From the NCBI RefSeq assembly GCF_046542825.1, contig NZ_JBKHAQ010000002.1, positions 21,342-85,341 on the forward strand: a stretch of DNA of 64,000 nt. Direction: 5' to 3'. Below are positions 8,063-16,513 of this stretch, piece after piece (position 1 is the stretch's first letter; each line of letters starts with the position of its first letter). The DNA comes from Rhodosalinus sp046542825 (GTDB lineage Bacteria > Pseudomonadota > Alphaproteobacteria > Rhodobacterales > Rhodobacteraceae). Both the position numbers and the translations under genes were made by a program. Under the pieces are notes generated by a model. It ran no database searches and was not told the origin of the DNA. It was given only the letters and a program-made list of their open reading frames with translations.

Positions 8063-10990
8063 ATGGTCGCAGAGCTTTCGATCACCACCAACTTCACCTT
8101 CCTCACCGGGGCCTCCCACCCCGAGGAGCACATGCAGCGCGCCGCGCTGATGGGGCTTTCGGCCATCGCGGTGGCCGACGTGAACTCGGTCGCCGGTATC
8201 GTCCGCGCCCATGCGGAGGCGCGCAGGATCGCCCGCGAGGTGGCCGAGATCGAGACGCGCCTGCGCGACGGCCGGTTCATCGGCCCGCCCGCGCCGCCCG
8301 GTCTGCCGCCGCCCCCCTCGGCCAACATCCGCAACGTGCCAAGGCTGATTCCGGCCGCGCGGATCGTGCTGTCCGACGGGCCGGAGTTCACCGCGCTCGC
8401 CGCCACGCGGGCGGGATGGGCGCGGCTCTGCCGGCTGATTTCGCGCGGGCGGCTGCGCGCGCCCAAGGGCGATTGCGCGCTGCGGATGGAGGACGTGCTG
8501 GAGGGAATGGAGGGGCTGGAGCTTCTGCTGCACCCGCCGGCCCGCGCGCTCGACCCCGGCGCGGACTGGCGGCGGCAGGCGGACCGCCTCGCGCGGCGTT
8601 TCGCGGCGCAGATGCATCTTGCCCTTGCACCTGTCTACGACGGGCAGGATGCCCGCCGCTTCGACCTTTGGGCGGAGGAGGCCGCGCGGCTCGGCCTGCC
8701 CGCGCTGGCCACCGCGCGGCCCCTCATGCACCACGGTCGCCGCCGGCGGCTGGCGGACGTGATGACGGCGATCCGCACCGGCACGCGGGTCGATGCGCTG
8801 GGCCGCGCGGCGCTGGCCAACGGGGAACAGCGGTTGCGCTCGCCGGCGGAGATGCGCCGCCTCTTCCGCGGGCACGAGGCGGCGGTGGAGCGGACCGGGG
8901 CGCTGGCCGCGCGCTGCAGCTTCGCGCTTGACGAGTTGCGCTACGAGTATCCGTCCGAGGTGGCAGAGGGCGAAAGCGCGTCCCAGCGGCTGAACCGCCT
9001 CGCCCGCGAGGGGCTGCGCTGGCGCTATCCCGAGGGCGCGCCGGAGCGGGTGACGAAGCTGATCGAGCACGAACTCGCCCTGATCGCCAAGCTGAACTAC
9101 GAGCCCTATTTCCTGACCGTGCGCGATATCGTGGCCTTTGCCCGCGCGCGCGGCATCCTCTGCCAGGGGCGCGGCTCTGCCGCCAATTCGGTGGTCTGCT
9201 ACTGCCTCGGCATCACCAGCGTCAGCCCCGAGATCGGGACCATGGTCTTCGAGCGCTTCGTGTCCGAGGCGCGGGACGAGCCCCCCGACATCGACGTGGA
9301 TTTCGAGCACGAGCGCCGCGAGGAGGTGATCCAGTGGATCTATGACCGCTACGGCCGCCACCGCGCGGGCCTCTGCGCCACCGTGATCCACTACCGCGGC
9401 AAGCGCGCGATCCGCGAGGTGGGCCGCGCCATGGGGCTTTCCGAGGACACGGTCGCCGCGCTTTCCTCCCAGCTCTGGGGCTTCTACGGCATGAGCGGGA
9501 CGGAAGCGGAGCGCCTGCGCGAGATCGGCCTCGACCCCGCCGACCGGCGGCTGGGGCAGACGATGGAACTGATCGACGAGATCATCGGCTTCCCCCGGCA
9601 CCTCAGCCAGCACGTCGGCGGCTTCGTCATCACCGAGGGGCGGCTGGACGAGCTCTGCCCGATCGAGAACGCCAGCATGGAGGACCGCACGGTCATCTGC
9701 TGGGACAAGGACGACATCGACGCGCTGGGCATTCTCAAGGTGGACGTGCTGGCGCTGGGGATGCTGACCTGCATCCGCAAGGCCTTCGACCTGATGCGCC
9801 AGCATCACGGGGCGGACTACACGCTGGCCACCCTGCCGCAGGAGGACCGCGCCACCTACGACATGCTCTGCCGGGCCGATTCGGTAGGCGTCTTCCAGGT
9901 CGAGAGCCGCGCGCAGATGAACTTCCTGCCGCGGATGCGCCCGCGCTGCTTCTACGATCTGGTGATCCAGGTGGCGATCATCCGCCCCGGTCCCATCCAG
10001 GGCGACATGGTGCACCCCTACATCCGCCGCCGGAACGGCGAGGAGCCGGTGACCTTCCCCTCCGACGCGCTGGGCGCGGTGCTGGGCAAGACGCTGGGCG
10101 TGCCGCTCTTTCAGGAGCAGGCGATGCAGATCGCCATCGTGGGCGCGAACTTCACGCCCGACGAGGCCGACCGCCTGCGCCGTTCGCTCGCCACCTTCAA
10201 GAAGCACGGCAACGTCAGCGAGTTCCGCACCCGCTTCCTGCGCGGGATGGCGGCCAACGGCTACGACCGCGACTTCGCCGAGCGGTGTTTCAGCCAGATC
10301 GAGGGCTTCGGCAGCTACGGCTTCCCCGAGAGCCACGCGGCGAGCTTCGCGCTGCTGGTCTATGCCTCGGCCTGGATCAAGCGGCACCACCCCGGCCTTT
10401 TCGCCTGCGCGCTGCTCAACGCGCAGCCGATGGGCTTCTACGCGCCGGCGCAGATCGTGCGCGACGCACGCGAACACGGGGTCGAGGTGCGGCCCGTCTG
10501 CATCAACAGGAGCTACTGGGACAACGCGATGGAGCCCGACGGGCGCGGCGGGCTCGCCCTGCGGCTGGGGTTCCGCCAGATCCGCGGGATGAAGGAAGAG
10601 GACGCCGCCTGGATCGCGGGGGCGCGCGGCAACGGCTACCGCTCGGTCGAGGATGTCTGGCGCCGCGCCGGCGTGGCGCCCGCCCTGCTGGCCCGGCTGG
10701 CCGAGGCCGACGTCTTCGCCGACCTGCGGCTTCCCCGGCGCGAGGCGCTGTGGCAGGCCCGGGCCCTGCGCGCGCCCGCGCCGCTCCCGCTCTTCGAGGG
10801 CCAGATGGAGGGCGAGGGCATCGCCGAGCCCGCCGCCCGTCTGCCCGCCATGACGCTGGGCGAGGAGGTGGTGGAGGATTACGTCGCCATGCGGCTCACG
10901 CTGCGCGCGCACCCTGTGGCGCTCTTGCGCGACCGGCTGACCCCGCCCGGCGCCTGGGAGCGGGGCGCGCCGGCCGGGACCGGCGCCTGA
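8063..10990 (+). CDS. dnaE2: Error-prone DNA polymerase III alpha subunit (C-terminally short)
   Basis: A 975-residue C-family polymerase used for mutagenic lesion bypass in the SOS response with ImuA and ImuB. The N-terminal PHP domain has the DnaE2-type TNFTFLTGASHPEEH. The polymerase core carries CQGRGSAANSVVCYCLGI near 367-384, the catalytic Asp cluster PPDIDVDF near 409-413 and the third Asp in LKVDVLALGM near 561; the helix-hairpin-helix region contains GFGSYGFPESHAASFA. The protein ends soon after VEDYVAMRLTLRAHPVALLR with GAPAGTGA. DnaE2 proteins usually run about 100 residues further, into an OB fold. No imuA or imuB is adjacent. The start at 8063 sits 17 bases after a LexA-like site. 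Confidence 0.92.
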   Translation: MVAELSITTNFTFLTGASHPEEHMQRAALMGLSAIAVADVNSVAGIVRAHAEARRIAREVAEIETRLRDGRFIGPPAPPGLPPPPSANIRNVPRLIPAARIVLSDGPEFTALAATRAGWARLCRLISRGRLRAPKGDCALRMEDVLEGMEGLELLLHPPARALDPGADWRRQADRLARRFAAQMHLALAPVYDGQDARRFDLWAEEAARLGLPALATARPLMHHGRRRRLADVMTAIRTGTRVDALGRAALANGEQRLRSPAEMRRLFRGHEAAVERTGALAARCSFALDELRYEYPSEVAEGESASQRLNRLAREGLRWRYPEGAPERVTKLIEHELALIAKLNYEPYFLTVRDIVAFARARGILCQGRGSAANSVVCYCLGITSVSPEIGTMVFERFVSEARDEPPDIDVDFEHERREEVIQWIYDRYGRHRAGLCATVIHYRGKRAIREVGRAMGLSEDTVAALSSQLWGFYGMSGTEAERLREIGLDPADRRLGQTMELIDEIIGFPRHLSQHVGGFVITEGRLDELCPIENASMEDRTVICWDKDDIDALGILKVDVLALGMLTCIRKAFDLMRQHHGADYTLATLPQEDRATYDMLCRADSVGVFQVESRAQMNFLPRMRPRCFYDLVIQVAIIRPGPIQGDMVHPYIRRRNGEEPVTFPSDALGAVLGKTLGVPLFQEQAMQIAIVGANFTPDEADRLRRSLATFKKHGNVSEFRTRFLRGMAANGYDRDFAERCFSQIEGFGSYGFPESHAASFALLVYASAWIKRHHPGLFACALLNAQPMGFYAPAQIVRDAREHGVEVRPVCINRSYWDNAMEPDGRGGLALRLGFRQIRGMKEEDAAWIAGARGNGYRSVEDVWRRAGVAPALLARLAEADVFADLRLPRREALWQARALRAPAPLPLFEGQMEGEGIAEPAARLPAMTLGEEVVEDYVAMRLTLRAHPVALLRDRLTPPGAWERGAPAGTGA

Positions 10991-11020
10991 TGCGCCACCG
11001 GCGCCAGGCAGCGGAAGCCG

Positions 11021-11095
11021 GCAGGGGGGCTGTCTGCCCCCCTCGGCGGCTGCGCCGCCTCACCCCCCCGAGGGTATTTCGGGCAAGAGGAAGGG
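11021..11095 (+). repeat. Double-hairpin GGTATTT element (repeat family A, copy 1)
   Basis: Directly after dnaE2: hairpin ggggggc-tgtct-gcccccc (11024-11042), hairpin ggcggc-tgc-gccgcc (11045-11059), then ccccccgagGGTATTTcgggcaagaggaagg. The same order recurs after purH (19944-20014) and, inverted, at 46551-46620. Confidence 0.8.
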
Positions 11096-11118
11096 CTGGG
11101 GAGGGGGGCGCCCGCCGC

Positions 11119-11859
11119 TCAGCCCGCCGGCTCGACCACGCCCAGGATCGGACCCATCGCGCGGCCGAAGTCCGACCGGCCGAGCGAGGGCGCGTGCAGG
11201 CGCGAGACGCTGCCGTCGAGGTAGAGCGCCTGCGGCAGCCCCAGCGCGTCGCGGAAGAGGCGGCCGAATTCGTGGAAGGTGACCGGCACCTCGGAGATCG
11301 CCATGACAAGGCGCCGGCCGTCCGCGCTGGTGCCCACGCCGTTGCGCACATGGCGCGAGGTCGAGTCGGGCAGGAAGCGCGGGTGCAACTCGCCGTCGAT
11401 CACCAGCATCGGCCCGGATTGCGTGGCGAAGCGGCAGGCGGGCGCCGCCTGTTCGAAGCGGCGTGTCTCGATCACGTCGGCGCGGCCGCTGCGCAGGCAG
11501 AGCACCCCGTTGGGCAGCAGGCCGAAGTTGCCGGGCCCCGCGGAGGTGACGAGATACATCGCCTCCTCGCCCTCTTCGACGTAGAGGCCCACAGGCGCGC
11601 GGTCCTCGTGATACATGCCGGCGTTCATCGCCGGGCCGAGGCTGAGGCCGCGCGCCGCGAGCGCGGCGTCGAGCGTGGCGAAATGGCCGTAGGGCTTGCC
11701 CGTCGCATCCGAGTGGAACAGGCGCAGGTCGTCCCGTGCGGGGTCGAGCTCGCAGATGGTGTAGGACCGCTCCCCATGCTCGATGCCGCGGCAATCGGCC
11801 GCCTTCGCCGGAAGCCCCAGGCCAAGCCCCAGCGTCGCCGCAAGCAGGGCGCGCAACAT
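11119..11859 (-). CDS. Phosphodiester glycosidase-family exported protein (NAGPA/DUF2233-like)
   Basis: A 246-residue protein with a signal peptide (MLRALLAATLGLGLGLPAKA). The body matches the NAGPA fold: NAGMYHEDRAPVGLYVEEG near residues 78-96, GNFGLLPNGVL, TQSGPMLVIDGELHP and the C-terminal ALYLDGSVSRLHAP. Family members of eukaryotes uncover N-acetylglucosamine phosphodiesters; bacterial ones are thought to act on cell-surface or wall glycophosphodiesters in the periplasm. It follows rbfA by 6 bp on the minus strand, so both are likely cotranscribed. The exact substrate is unknown. Confidence 0.8.
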   Translation of the reverse strand: MLRALLAATLGLGLGLPAKAADCRGIEHGERSYTICELDPARDDLRLFHSDATGKPYGHFATLDAALAARGLSLGPAMNAGMYHEDRAPVGLYVEEGEEAMYLVTSAGPGNFGLLPNGVLCLRSGRADVIETRRFEQAAPACRFATQSGPMLVIDGELHPRFLPDSTSRHVRNGVGTSADGRRLVMAISEVPVTFHEFGRLFRDALGLPQALYLDGSVSRLHAPSLGRSDFGRAMGPILGVVEPAG

Positions 11860-11865
11860 GCGCGC

Positions 11866-12261
11866 CTAGTCCTCGGTGTCGCGCCGCACGTCGGGCTGCG
11901 CGAGCAGGCGGCGCGTCTCGTCCATGCGGTCGAAGCTCTCGTCGATGCGGAAGCGCAGTTCTGGCGCGAATTTCAGTTCCAGCCCCTTCGCCACCTGGCG
12001 CCGCAGCTCGGCGCGGTTGCGGTCGAGAAGCGCCAGCGCCTCGTCCTGCCCGCGCCCGCCCAGCGGCAGGACGAAGGCGGTCGCGACCTTGAGGTCGGGC
12101 GAGGTGCGCACCTCGCCCACGGTCAGCGACAGGCGGTTCAGATCGGGGTCGTGCACATCGCCGCGCATCAGAACGTCGGACAGACGCCGGCGGATCAGCT
12201 CACCCACGCGAAGCTGCCGTTGACTGGGGCCGCTCCGGCCCTGGGATCGGGGATGCGCCAT
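11866..12261 (-). CDS. rbfA: 30S ribosome-binding factor A
   Basis: A 131-residue KH-fold protein that binds immature 30S subunits and helps process the 5' end of 16S rRNA, chiefly in the cold. SQRQLRVGELIRRRLSDVL, DPDLNRLSLTVGEVRTSPDLKVAT and LELKFAPELRFRIDESFD are the family landmarks. The start at 12261 (MAHPRSQGR) is preferred to one 12 codons upstream because family members begin close to the RVGE helix. dapB is divergent, 84 bp away. The usual nusA-infB-truB neighbours are not here. Confidence 0.93.
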   Translation of the reverse strand: MAHPRSQGRSGPSQRQLRVGELIRRRLSDVLMRGDVHDPDLNRLSLTVGEVRTSPDLKVATAFVLPLGGRGQDEALALLDRNRAELRRQVAKGLELKFAPELRFRIDESFDRMDETRRLLAQPDVRRDTED

Positions 12262-12345
12262 GCCCGGACACTTAAGGCCGCGCGCCGGCTTTGCCAAGCG
12301 GTCGCCGCTGCGCTAGGGCTGCCGTTGGCAACGAAGGGGACGGGC

Positions 12346-13164
12346 ATGGCGGATCTGCCGGGGATCGTGGTGACGGGCGTCTCGGGGCGCATGGGCCGGA
12401 TGCTGGCCGAGGCGGTGCGCGACAGCCCGCGCGCCCGGCTGATCGGGGCGCTGGAGCGGCCGGGCCACGACTGGATCGGCCGCGATCTGGGCGAGGCGGC
12501 GGGCGGCGCGGCGATCGGCGTGACGGTGACGGATGACCCGCTCGAGGCCTTCGCGCGCGCCCGCGCGGTGCTGGATTTCACCACGCCGGAGGCGACGGTG
12601 GGCTTCGCCGAGATCGCGGCGCAGGCGCGGCTGGTCCATGTCATCGGCACGACCGGGATGGACGAGGCGCAGCTGGCCCGGATCGCCGCGGCGGCGCGGC
12701 ACGCCACGGTGATCCGCGCGGGCAACATGAGCCTTGGCGTCAACCTTCTGGTGCAGCTCACGCGGCGGGTGGCGGCGGCGCTGGACGAGGATTTCGACAT
12801 CGAGATCGTCGAGGCGCACCACCGCCACAAGGTGGATGCGCCCTCCGGCACCGCGCTGATGCTGGGGGCGGCGGCCGCCGAGGGGCGCGGCGCCATCCTG
12901 TCCGAGGTGGCCGACCGCGGCCGCGACGGCATGACGGGCGAACGGGCGCCGGGCGCCATCGGCTTTCACGCGGTGCGCGGCGGCGACATCGTGGGCGAGC
13001 ACGAGGTGATCTTTGCCGGGGCGGGGGAGCGGATCGTGCTGCGCCATGTCGCCACCGATCGCGGCATCTTTGCCCGCGGGGCGCTGAAGGCCGCGCTCTG
13101 GGGGCAGGACAAGGGGCCGGGCGCGTTCGACATGGCCGATGTCCTGGGGCTTTCGGGCGCCTGA
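12346..13164 (+). CDS. dapB: 4-hydroxy-tetrahydrodipicolinate reductase
   Basis: A 272-residue NAD(P)H-dependent enzyme of the lysine/diaminopimelate pathway, acting after DapA. It has the N-terminal dinucleotide motif GVSGRMGRM, VLDFTTPEA, the GTTGM loop, AGNMSLGVNLL, and the substrate-binding signature EAHHRHKVDAPSGTALM. The C-terminal GGDIVGEHEVIFAG is also conserved. Length is normal. The ATG follows AAGGGGACGGGC. dapA (24 kb) and dapF (63 kb) are elsewhere in the window, so the pathway is not arranged as one operon. Confidence 0.97.
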   Translation: MADLPGIVVTGVSGRMGRMLAEAVRDSPRARLIGALERPGHDWIGRDLGEAAGGAAIGVTVTDDPLEAFARARAVLDFTTPEATVGFAEIAAQARLVHVIGTTGMDEAQLARIAAAARHATVIRAGNMSLGVNLLVQLTRRVAAALDEDFDIEIVEAHHRHKVDAPSGTALMLGAAAAEGRGAILSEVADRGRDGMTGERAPGAIGFHAVRGGDIVGEHEVIFAGAGERIVLRHVATDRGIFARGALKAALWGQDKGPGAFDMADVLGLSGA

Positions 13165-13259
13165 TCGGCGAACCCTTGCCGATATCGCGCGCGGCCTTGA
13201 TTTGGTGACGCTGCGGCACATCTTCGCGTCGGGAGCAAGCACCGAGGGGAAAGACCGCG

Positions 13260-13613
13260 ATGCGTATCACCGCCGCAGCATTCGCCGCGCTGACCGTCTC
13301 CGCCGCGCCCGTCGCCGCGGAATTCGCCCGTGTGACCGACGAAAGCCAGTTCCGGCAGATCGTGCAGGGGCGCGAGCTGACCTATCCGCTCGTGCGCCTG
13401 CAGGTGGTCTCGGACGGCCGGATCGTGGGCAAGGGGGCCGGGCGCGAGGTTTCCGGCGAGTGGGACTGGCAGAACGGGCTGTTCTGCCGCGACCTCAACT
13501 GGGGGCAACGGGAGCTGGGCTACAACTGCCAGACCGTCGAGGTGCGCGGGAATACCGTGCGCTTCACCGCGGACGAAGGGCAGGGCGATCACGCAGACTT
13601 CCGCCTGCGCTGA
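13260..13613 (+). CDS. Small exported protein of unknown function
   Basis: A 117-residue protein with a signal peptide at 1-20 (cut after PVAA) and a mature part of about 97 residues, predicted largely beta. It has two Cys (FCRDLNW and YNCQTVEV) that could form a disulfide in the periplasm, and a pattern of Trp/Gly (GEWDWQNGLFC) that looks family-specific. The start at 13260 has GAGGGGAAAG just upstream. It follows dapB by 95 bp and might share its transcript. I do not recognise a characterised family, and no enzymatic motif is visible. Confidence 0.75.
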   Translation: MRITAAAFAALTVSAAPVAAEFARVTDESQFRQIVQGRELTYPLVRLQVVSDGRIVGKGAGREVSGEWDWQNGLFCRDLNWGQRELGYNCQTVEVRGNTVRFTADEGQGDHADFRLR

Positions 13614-13780
13614 GGCTCGACCTTCGGGAACGCGCGTTCCCGGGACGCATCCGGCATTCGGCGCCCGCAGGACCGCATCCGCAGATGCCTGGCAGGGCGA
13701 AGAGCATCGTTCCCCGGCTTGCCGTCAGCGGCGCGGCCCGCCGGGCCGGCAGACCCGGGTCGCGCCAGACGGCGGCAGCC

Positions 13781-14779
13781 TTATCGTTCCGCCGCCATCC
13801 GGCGCGCGACGTCCAGCATCCGGCAGGAATAGCCCCATTCGTTGTCGTACCAGCCGAAGACGCGCAAGAGGCCCGTGGCGTTGACCGAGGTTTCGGGCCC
13901 GCTCATCACCACCGATTCGCAGCGCCCGCGCAGGTCGGACGACACCAGCGGCTGATCCGTCCAGCCAAAGACCGGCCCCTCCCGCGCCGCCGCGCGCAAC
14001 GCGTCGTTCACCGCCTCGGCCGTCACCGGCACAGCCGTGGCGACCGTCAGGTCCACGCAGGAGACGCTGGCGGTGGGCACGCGCAGCGCGCGCGCTTCCA
14101 CGCGGCCCTCGAGATGCGGCAGAACCACGCCGATCAGCTTGCCGGCGGAGGTCGTGGTGGGCACCATCGACAGCGCGGCGGCGCGCGACCTCTCGGGGGT
14201 GCCGCGCGGCTTGTCCACGGTGGGCTGGCTGCCGGTGTAGCAATGCACCGTCGTCATGTGCCCGCTTTCCACGCCCCATGCCTCGTCGAGCAGCCGCAGG
14301 AGCGGCGCGAGCGCATTGGTCGTGCAGGAGGCGTTCGAGACGATCGCCTGACCGGCGAGCCGCGCTTCGTTGGCGCCCAGCACCACCGTCAGATCCGCGG
14401 CGGGGGAGGGACCGGAGATCAGCACGCGGGACGCGCCCGCCGTCAGCCCCTGTTCGGCGATCTCGCGCGTGCTCGCGCGGCCTGTGCATTCCATCACGAT
14501 GTCCACGCCCGAGAGGTCCAGCGCCGAAAGATCCCGCGATCGCGTGAGCGGGATGCGGTGCGGGCCGGTGACGAAGGCGTTGTCTTCCGCGGTCACCGGG
14601 TCGCCCCAGGGGCCGAAGACACTGTCGTAGGCAAAGAGATAGGCCAGCAGGTCGCCGGCCTCGATATCGTTGATGTGCACCAGTTCGACCCCTGGCGCCC
14701 CTGACAGGATCTGCCGGGCGAGGGTGCGTCCGATTCGGCCGAAGCCGTTGATCGCCACGCGGACGGGGCGCTGGGTCAT
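13781..14779 (-). CDS. gap: Type I glyceraldehyde-3-phosphate dehydrogenase
   Basis: A 332-residue NAD(P)-dependent dehydrogenase of central carbon metabolism. The Rossmann motif INGFGRIGR is at 10-18. The active site SNASCTTN places the catalytic Cys at 152 and the paired His at 179 in TVHCYTGSQ. The phosphate-binding TSAGKLIGVVLPHLEGR and the C-terminal WYDNEWGYSCRMLDV are typical. HCYTGSQ differs slightly from the usual HSYTGDQ. The gene stands alone on the minus strand; the genome may have another gap linked to the Calvin or glycolytic genes, which cannot be seen here. Erythrose-4-phosphate dehydrogenase is a less likely reading. Confidence 0.93.
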   Translation of the reverse strand: MTQRPVRVAINGFGRIGRTLARQILSGAPGVELVHINDIEAGDLLAYLFAYDSVFGPWGDPVTAEDNAFVTGPHRIPLTRSRDLSALDLSGVDIVMECTGRASTREIAEQGLTAGASRVLISGPSPAADLTVVLGANEARLAGQAIVSNASCTTNALAPLLRLLDEAWGVESGHMTTVHCYTGSQPTVDKPRGTPERSRAAALSMVPTTTSAGKLIGVVLPHLEGRVEARALRVPTASVSCVDLTVATAVPVTAEAVNDALRAAAREGPVFGWTDQPLVSSDLRGRCESVVMSGPETSVNATGLLRVFGWYDNEWGYSCRMLDVARRMAAER

Positions 14780-14935
14780 GGGGCCTCCGTGGAGCTGTTC
14801 ATGGCCGGATGGCCGGTCGTGCGGGCTCTTGCAACCCGTCTCGTTTTGCGTTGCCCGACCGGGAATGGGCGCTCAGCATCGCCGTGCAAGCCGCGCCGGA
14901 GGAGCGAGGACGCCCGGAAGGGCGGACGCGCGCGC

Positions 14936-15115
14936 TCAGAAATCCACGGCGATGCCCTTGCGTTCCCAGTCGCCGTAGCGCACCGGCTCGGGACCGTCGC
15001 GGCCGCCCAGTTCCGGCGGAAGCTCCAGCGCCCTGGCCTTCTTGCGGCGCTCCTCGGCCTCGGCAAGGGCGCGCTGCGCCGCGGGCGGCAGGTCGTCGCG
15101 TGTGCTGTCGGTCAT
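14936..15115 (-). CDS. DUF1674 protein (succinate dehydrogenase assembly factor 4-like)
   Basis: A 59-residue protein. The C-terminal PPELGGRDGPEPVRYGDWERKGIAVDF-type ending (GPEPVRYGDWE near residues 40-51, GIAVDF at the end) is the DUF1674 signature shared with mitochondrial SDHAF4/Sdh8, which binds the flavinylated SdhA subunit before complex II assembly. The N-terminal half is a short charged helix (ALAEAEERRKKARA). It is divergent from rsmB, 66 bp away, a pairing often seen in Rhodobacterales. Its role in complex II assembly is inferred from the eukaryotic homologue. Confidence 0.85.
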   Translation of the reverse strand: MTDSTRDDLPPAAQRALAEAEERRKKARALELPPELGGRDGPEPVRYGDWERKGIAVDF

Positions 15116-15181
15116 GGCCTTCCCCTGCTCTCGTGGCGCTGATATAGCCCTGCCTTCCGCCGCAGCCAAGCAGGTCGCCCG

Positions 15182-16471
15182 ATGTCCCGACGCCCGCGCC
15201 CCGCCGGCCGCGAGGGCCAGCCGGCCCGCCGCGCGGCGCTGACGCTCTTTCTTTCCGTTCTCGACGAATGCCGCCCGCTGGCAGAGGAAGAGCCCGTGCT
15301 CGCCCCCCTGCCGCCCGCCGATCGCGCCCGTGCCCGGCGGCTGGTGCTCGGGGCGTTTCGCGGCCTCGCGCGCGCCGATGCGCTGCTTGCCCCGCGCCTG
15401 CAACGGCGCCCGCCGCCTGCGGCTTTGGCGGCGCTGCGCCTTGGCACCGTGGAGCTTGCGCAGGGCGGCGCGGCGCATGGCGTGGTCAACGACTGGGTGC
15501 AGGTCGTGGCCGGCGCGGGCCGCAAACCCGCCGCGGCGCGCGGCATGGTCAACGCGGTGCTGCGGCAAATGGCGCAGGTGGCGCCGGCGCAGTGGGATGC
15601 GCTTCCGGTGCCGGCGTTGCCCGACTGGCTGCGCGCGCCGATGGTCGCGGCCTGGGGCGAGGCAGCGGCGGCGGGGATAGAGGCTGCGCATCTGGCCGGC
15701 GCGCCGCTCGACATCACGCCAAAGGGCGACGCGGCGGCGCTGGCCGCGCGGCTGGGGGGCGAGGTGCTGCCCACCGGCTCTGTGCGCCTGTCGCGCGGCG
15801 CGCAGGTCTCGGCCCTGCCTGGCTATGCGGAGGGTGAGTGGTGGGTTCAGGACGCCGCCGCCGCGCTGCCCGCGCGTGCGCTCGCCGCCCGGCCGGGCGA
15901 GCGGGTGCTCGACCTTTGCGCCGCGCCCGGCGGCAAGACCATGCAGCTTGCCGCGACGGGGGCGGAGGTGACCGCGCTCGATCTCTCGCCCGCCCGGCTC
16001 GAGCGGGTGGCGGCCAACCTCGCGCGCACGGGCCTGTCGGCGCGGCTGCTGGCCGGGGATGCCCGCGACCACGCGGGCGGCCCCTACGACGCGATCCTGC
16101 TCGATGCGCCCTGTTCCGCCACAGGCACGATCCGCCGCCACCCGGAACTGCCGCACATCCGCGACGGCAGCGGCCTGCCGGACCTCGTGCAGTTGCAGGC
16201 GCAGATGATCGATCGTGCCGCCGCCCTGCTGGCGCCGGGAGGGCGGCTTGTCTGTTGCACCTGCTCGCTGCTTCCCGAAGAGGGCGAGGCGCAGGTTGCC
16301 GCGGCACTTGCGCGTCATCCTGCCCTGCGCCCGGACCCCGACGCCCTGTGCCTGCCCGGCGTTCAGGCCGACTGGATCGGCGCGCAGGGTCTGCGCCTGC
16401 GCCCGGATTACTGGGCCGAACTTGGCGGGATGGACGGATTCTTCGTCGCCGCACTGCGGCGCGTGGCCTGA
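15182..16471 (+). CDS. rsmB: RsmB-like 16S rRNA (cytosine-C5) methyltransferase
   Basis: A 429-residue SAM-dependent methyltransferase expected to make m5C967 in 16S rRNA. The N-terminal NusB-like RNA-binding domain covers about residues 15-145 (ARARRLVLGAFRGLAR, ARGMVNAVLRQM). The Rossmann methyltransferase domain has WVQDAAAALPA, VLDLCAAPGGKTMQLA (motif I), LLDAPCSATGTIRRHPE (motif IV with a conserved Cys) and LVCCTCSLLPEEGEAQV (motif VI with the catalytic Cys). It precedes the heparinase-like gene and purH on the same strand. Confidence 0.92.
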   Translation: MSRRPRPAGREGQPARRAALTLFLSVLDECRPLAEEEPVLAPLPPADRARARRLVLGAFRGLARADALLAPRLQRRPPPAALAALRLGTVELAQGGAAHGVVNDWVQVVAGAGRKPAAARGMVNAVLRQMAQVAPAQWDALPVPALPDWLRAPMVAAWGEAAAAGIEAAHLAGAPLDITPKGDAAALAARLGGEVLPTGSVRLSRGAQVSALPGYAEGEWWVQDAAAALPARALAARPGERVLDLCAAPGGKTMQLAATGAEVTALDLSPARLERVAANLARTGLSARLLAGDARDHAGGPYDAILLDAPCSATGTIRRHPELPHIRDGSGLPDLVQLQAQMIDRAAALLAPGGRLVCCTCSLLPEEGEAQVAAALARHPALRPDPDALCLPGVQADWIGAQGLRLRPDYWAELGGMDGFFVAALRRVA

Positions 16472-16513
16472 ACCCCTCACCGTGCCGGCCTGATTCGGCG
16501 GGCCGGTGACTTC

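Noticed and set aside
7811..10912. Minus-strand open frame of about 1030 codons opposite dnaE2
   Set aside because: Antisense shadow of a clearly recognisable polymerase; no domain or signal of its own.
8063..10990. Frameshift in dnaE2 hiding an OB domain
   Set aside because: Only about 128 bp separate its stop from the opposite-strand gene, and they are filled by a repeat element; no OB-like peptide appears in other frames.
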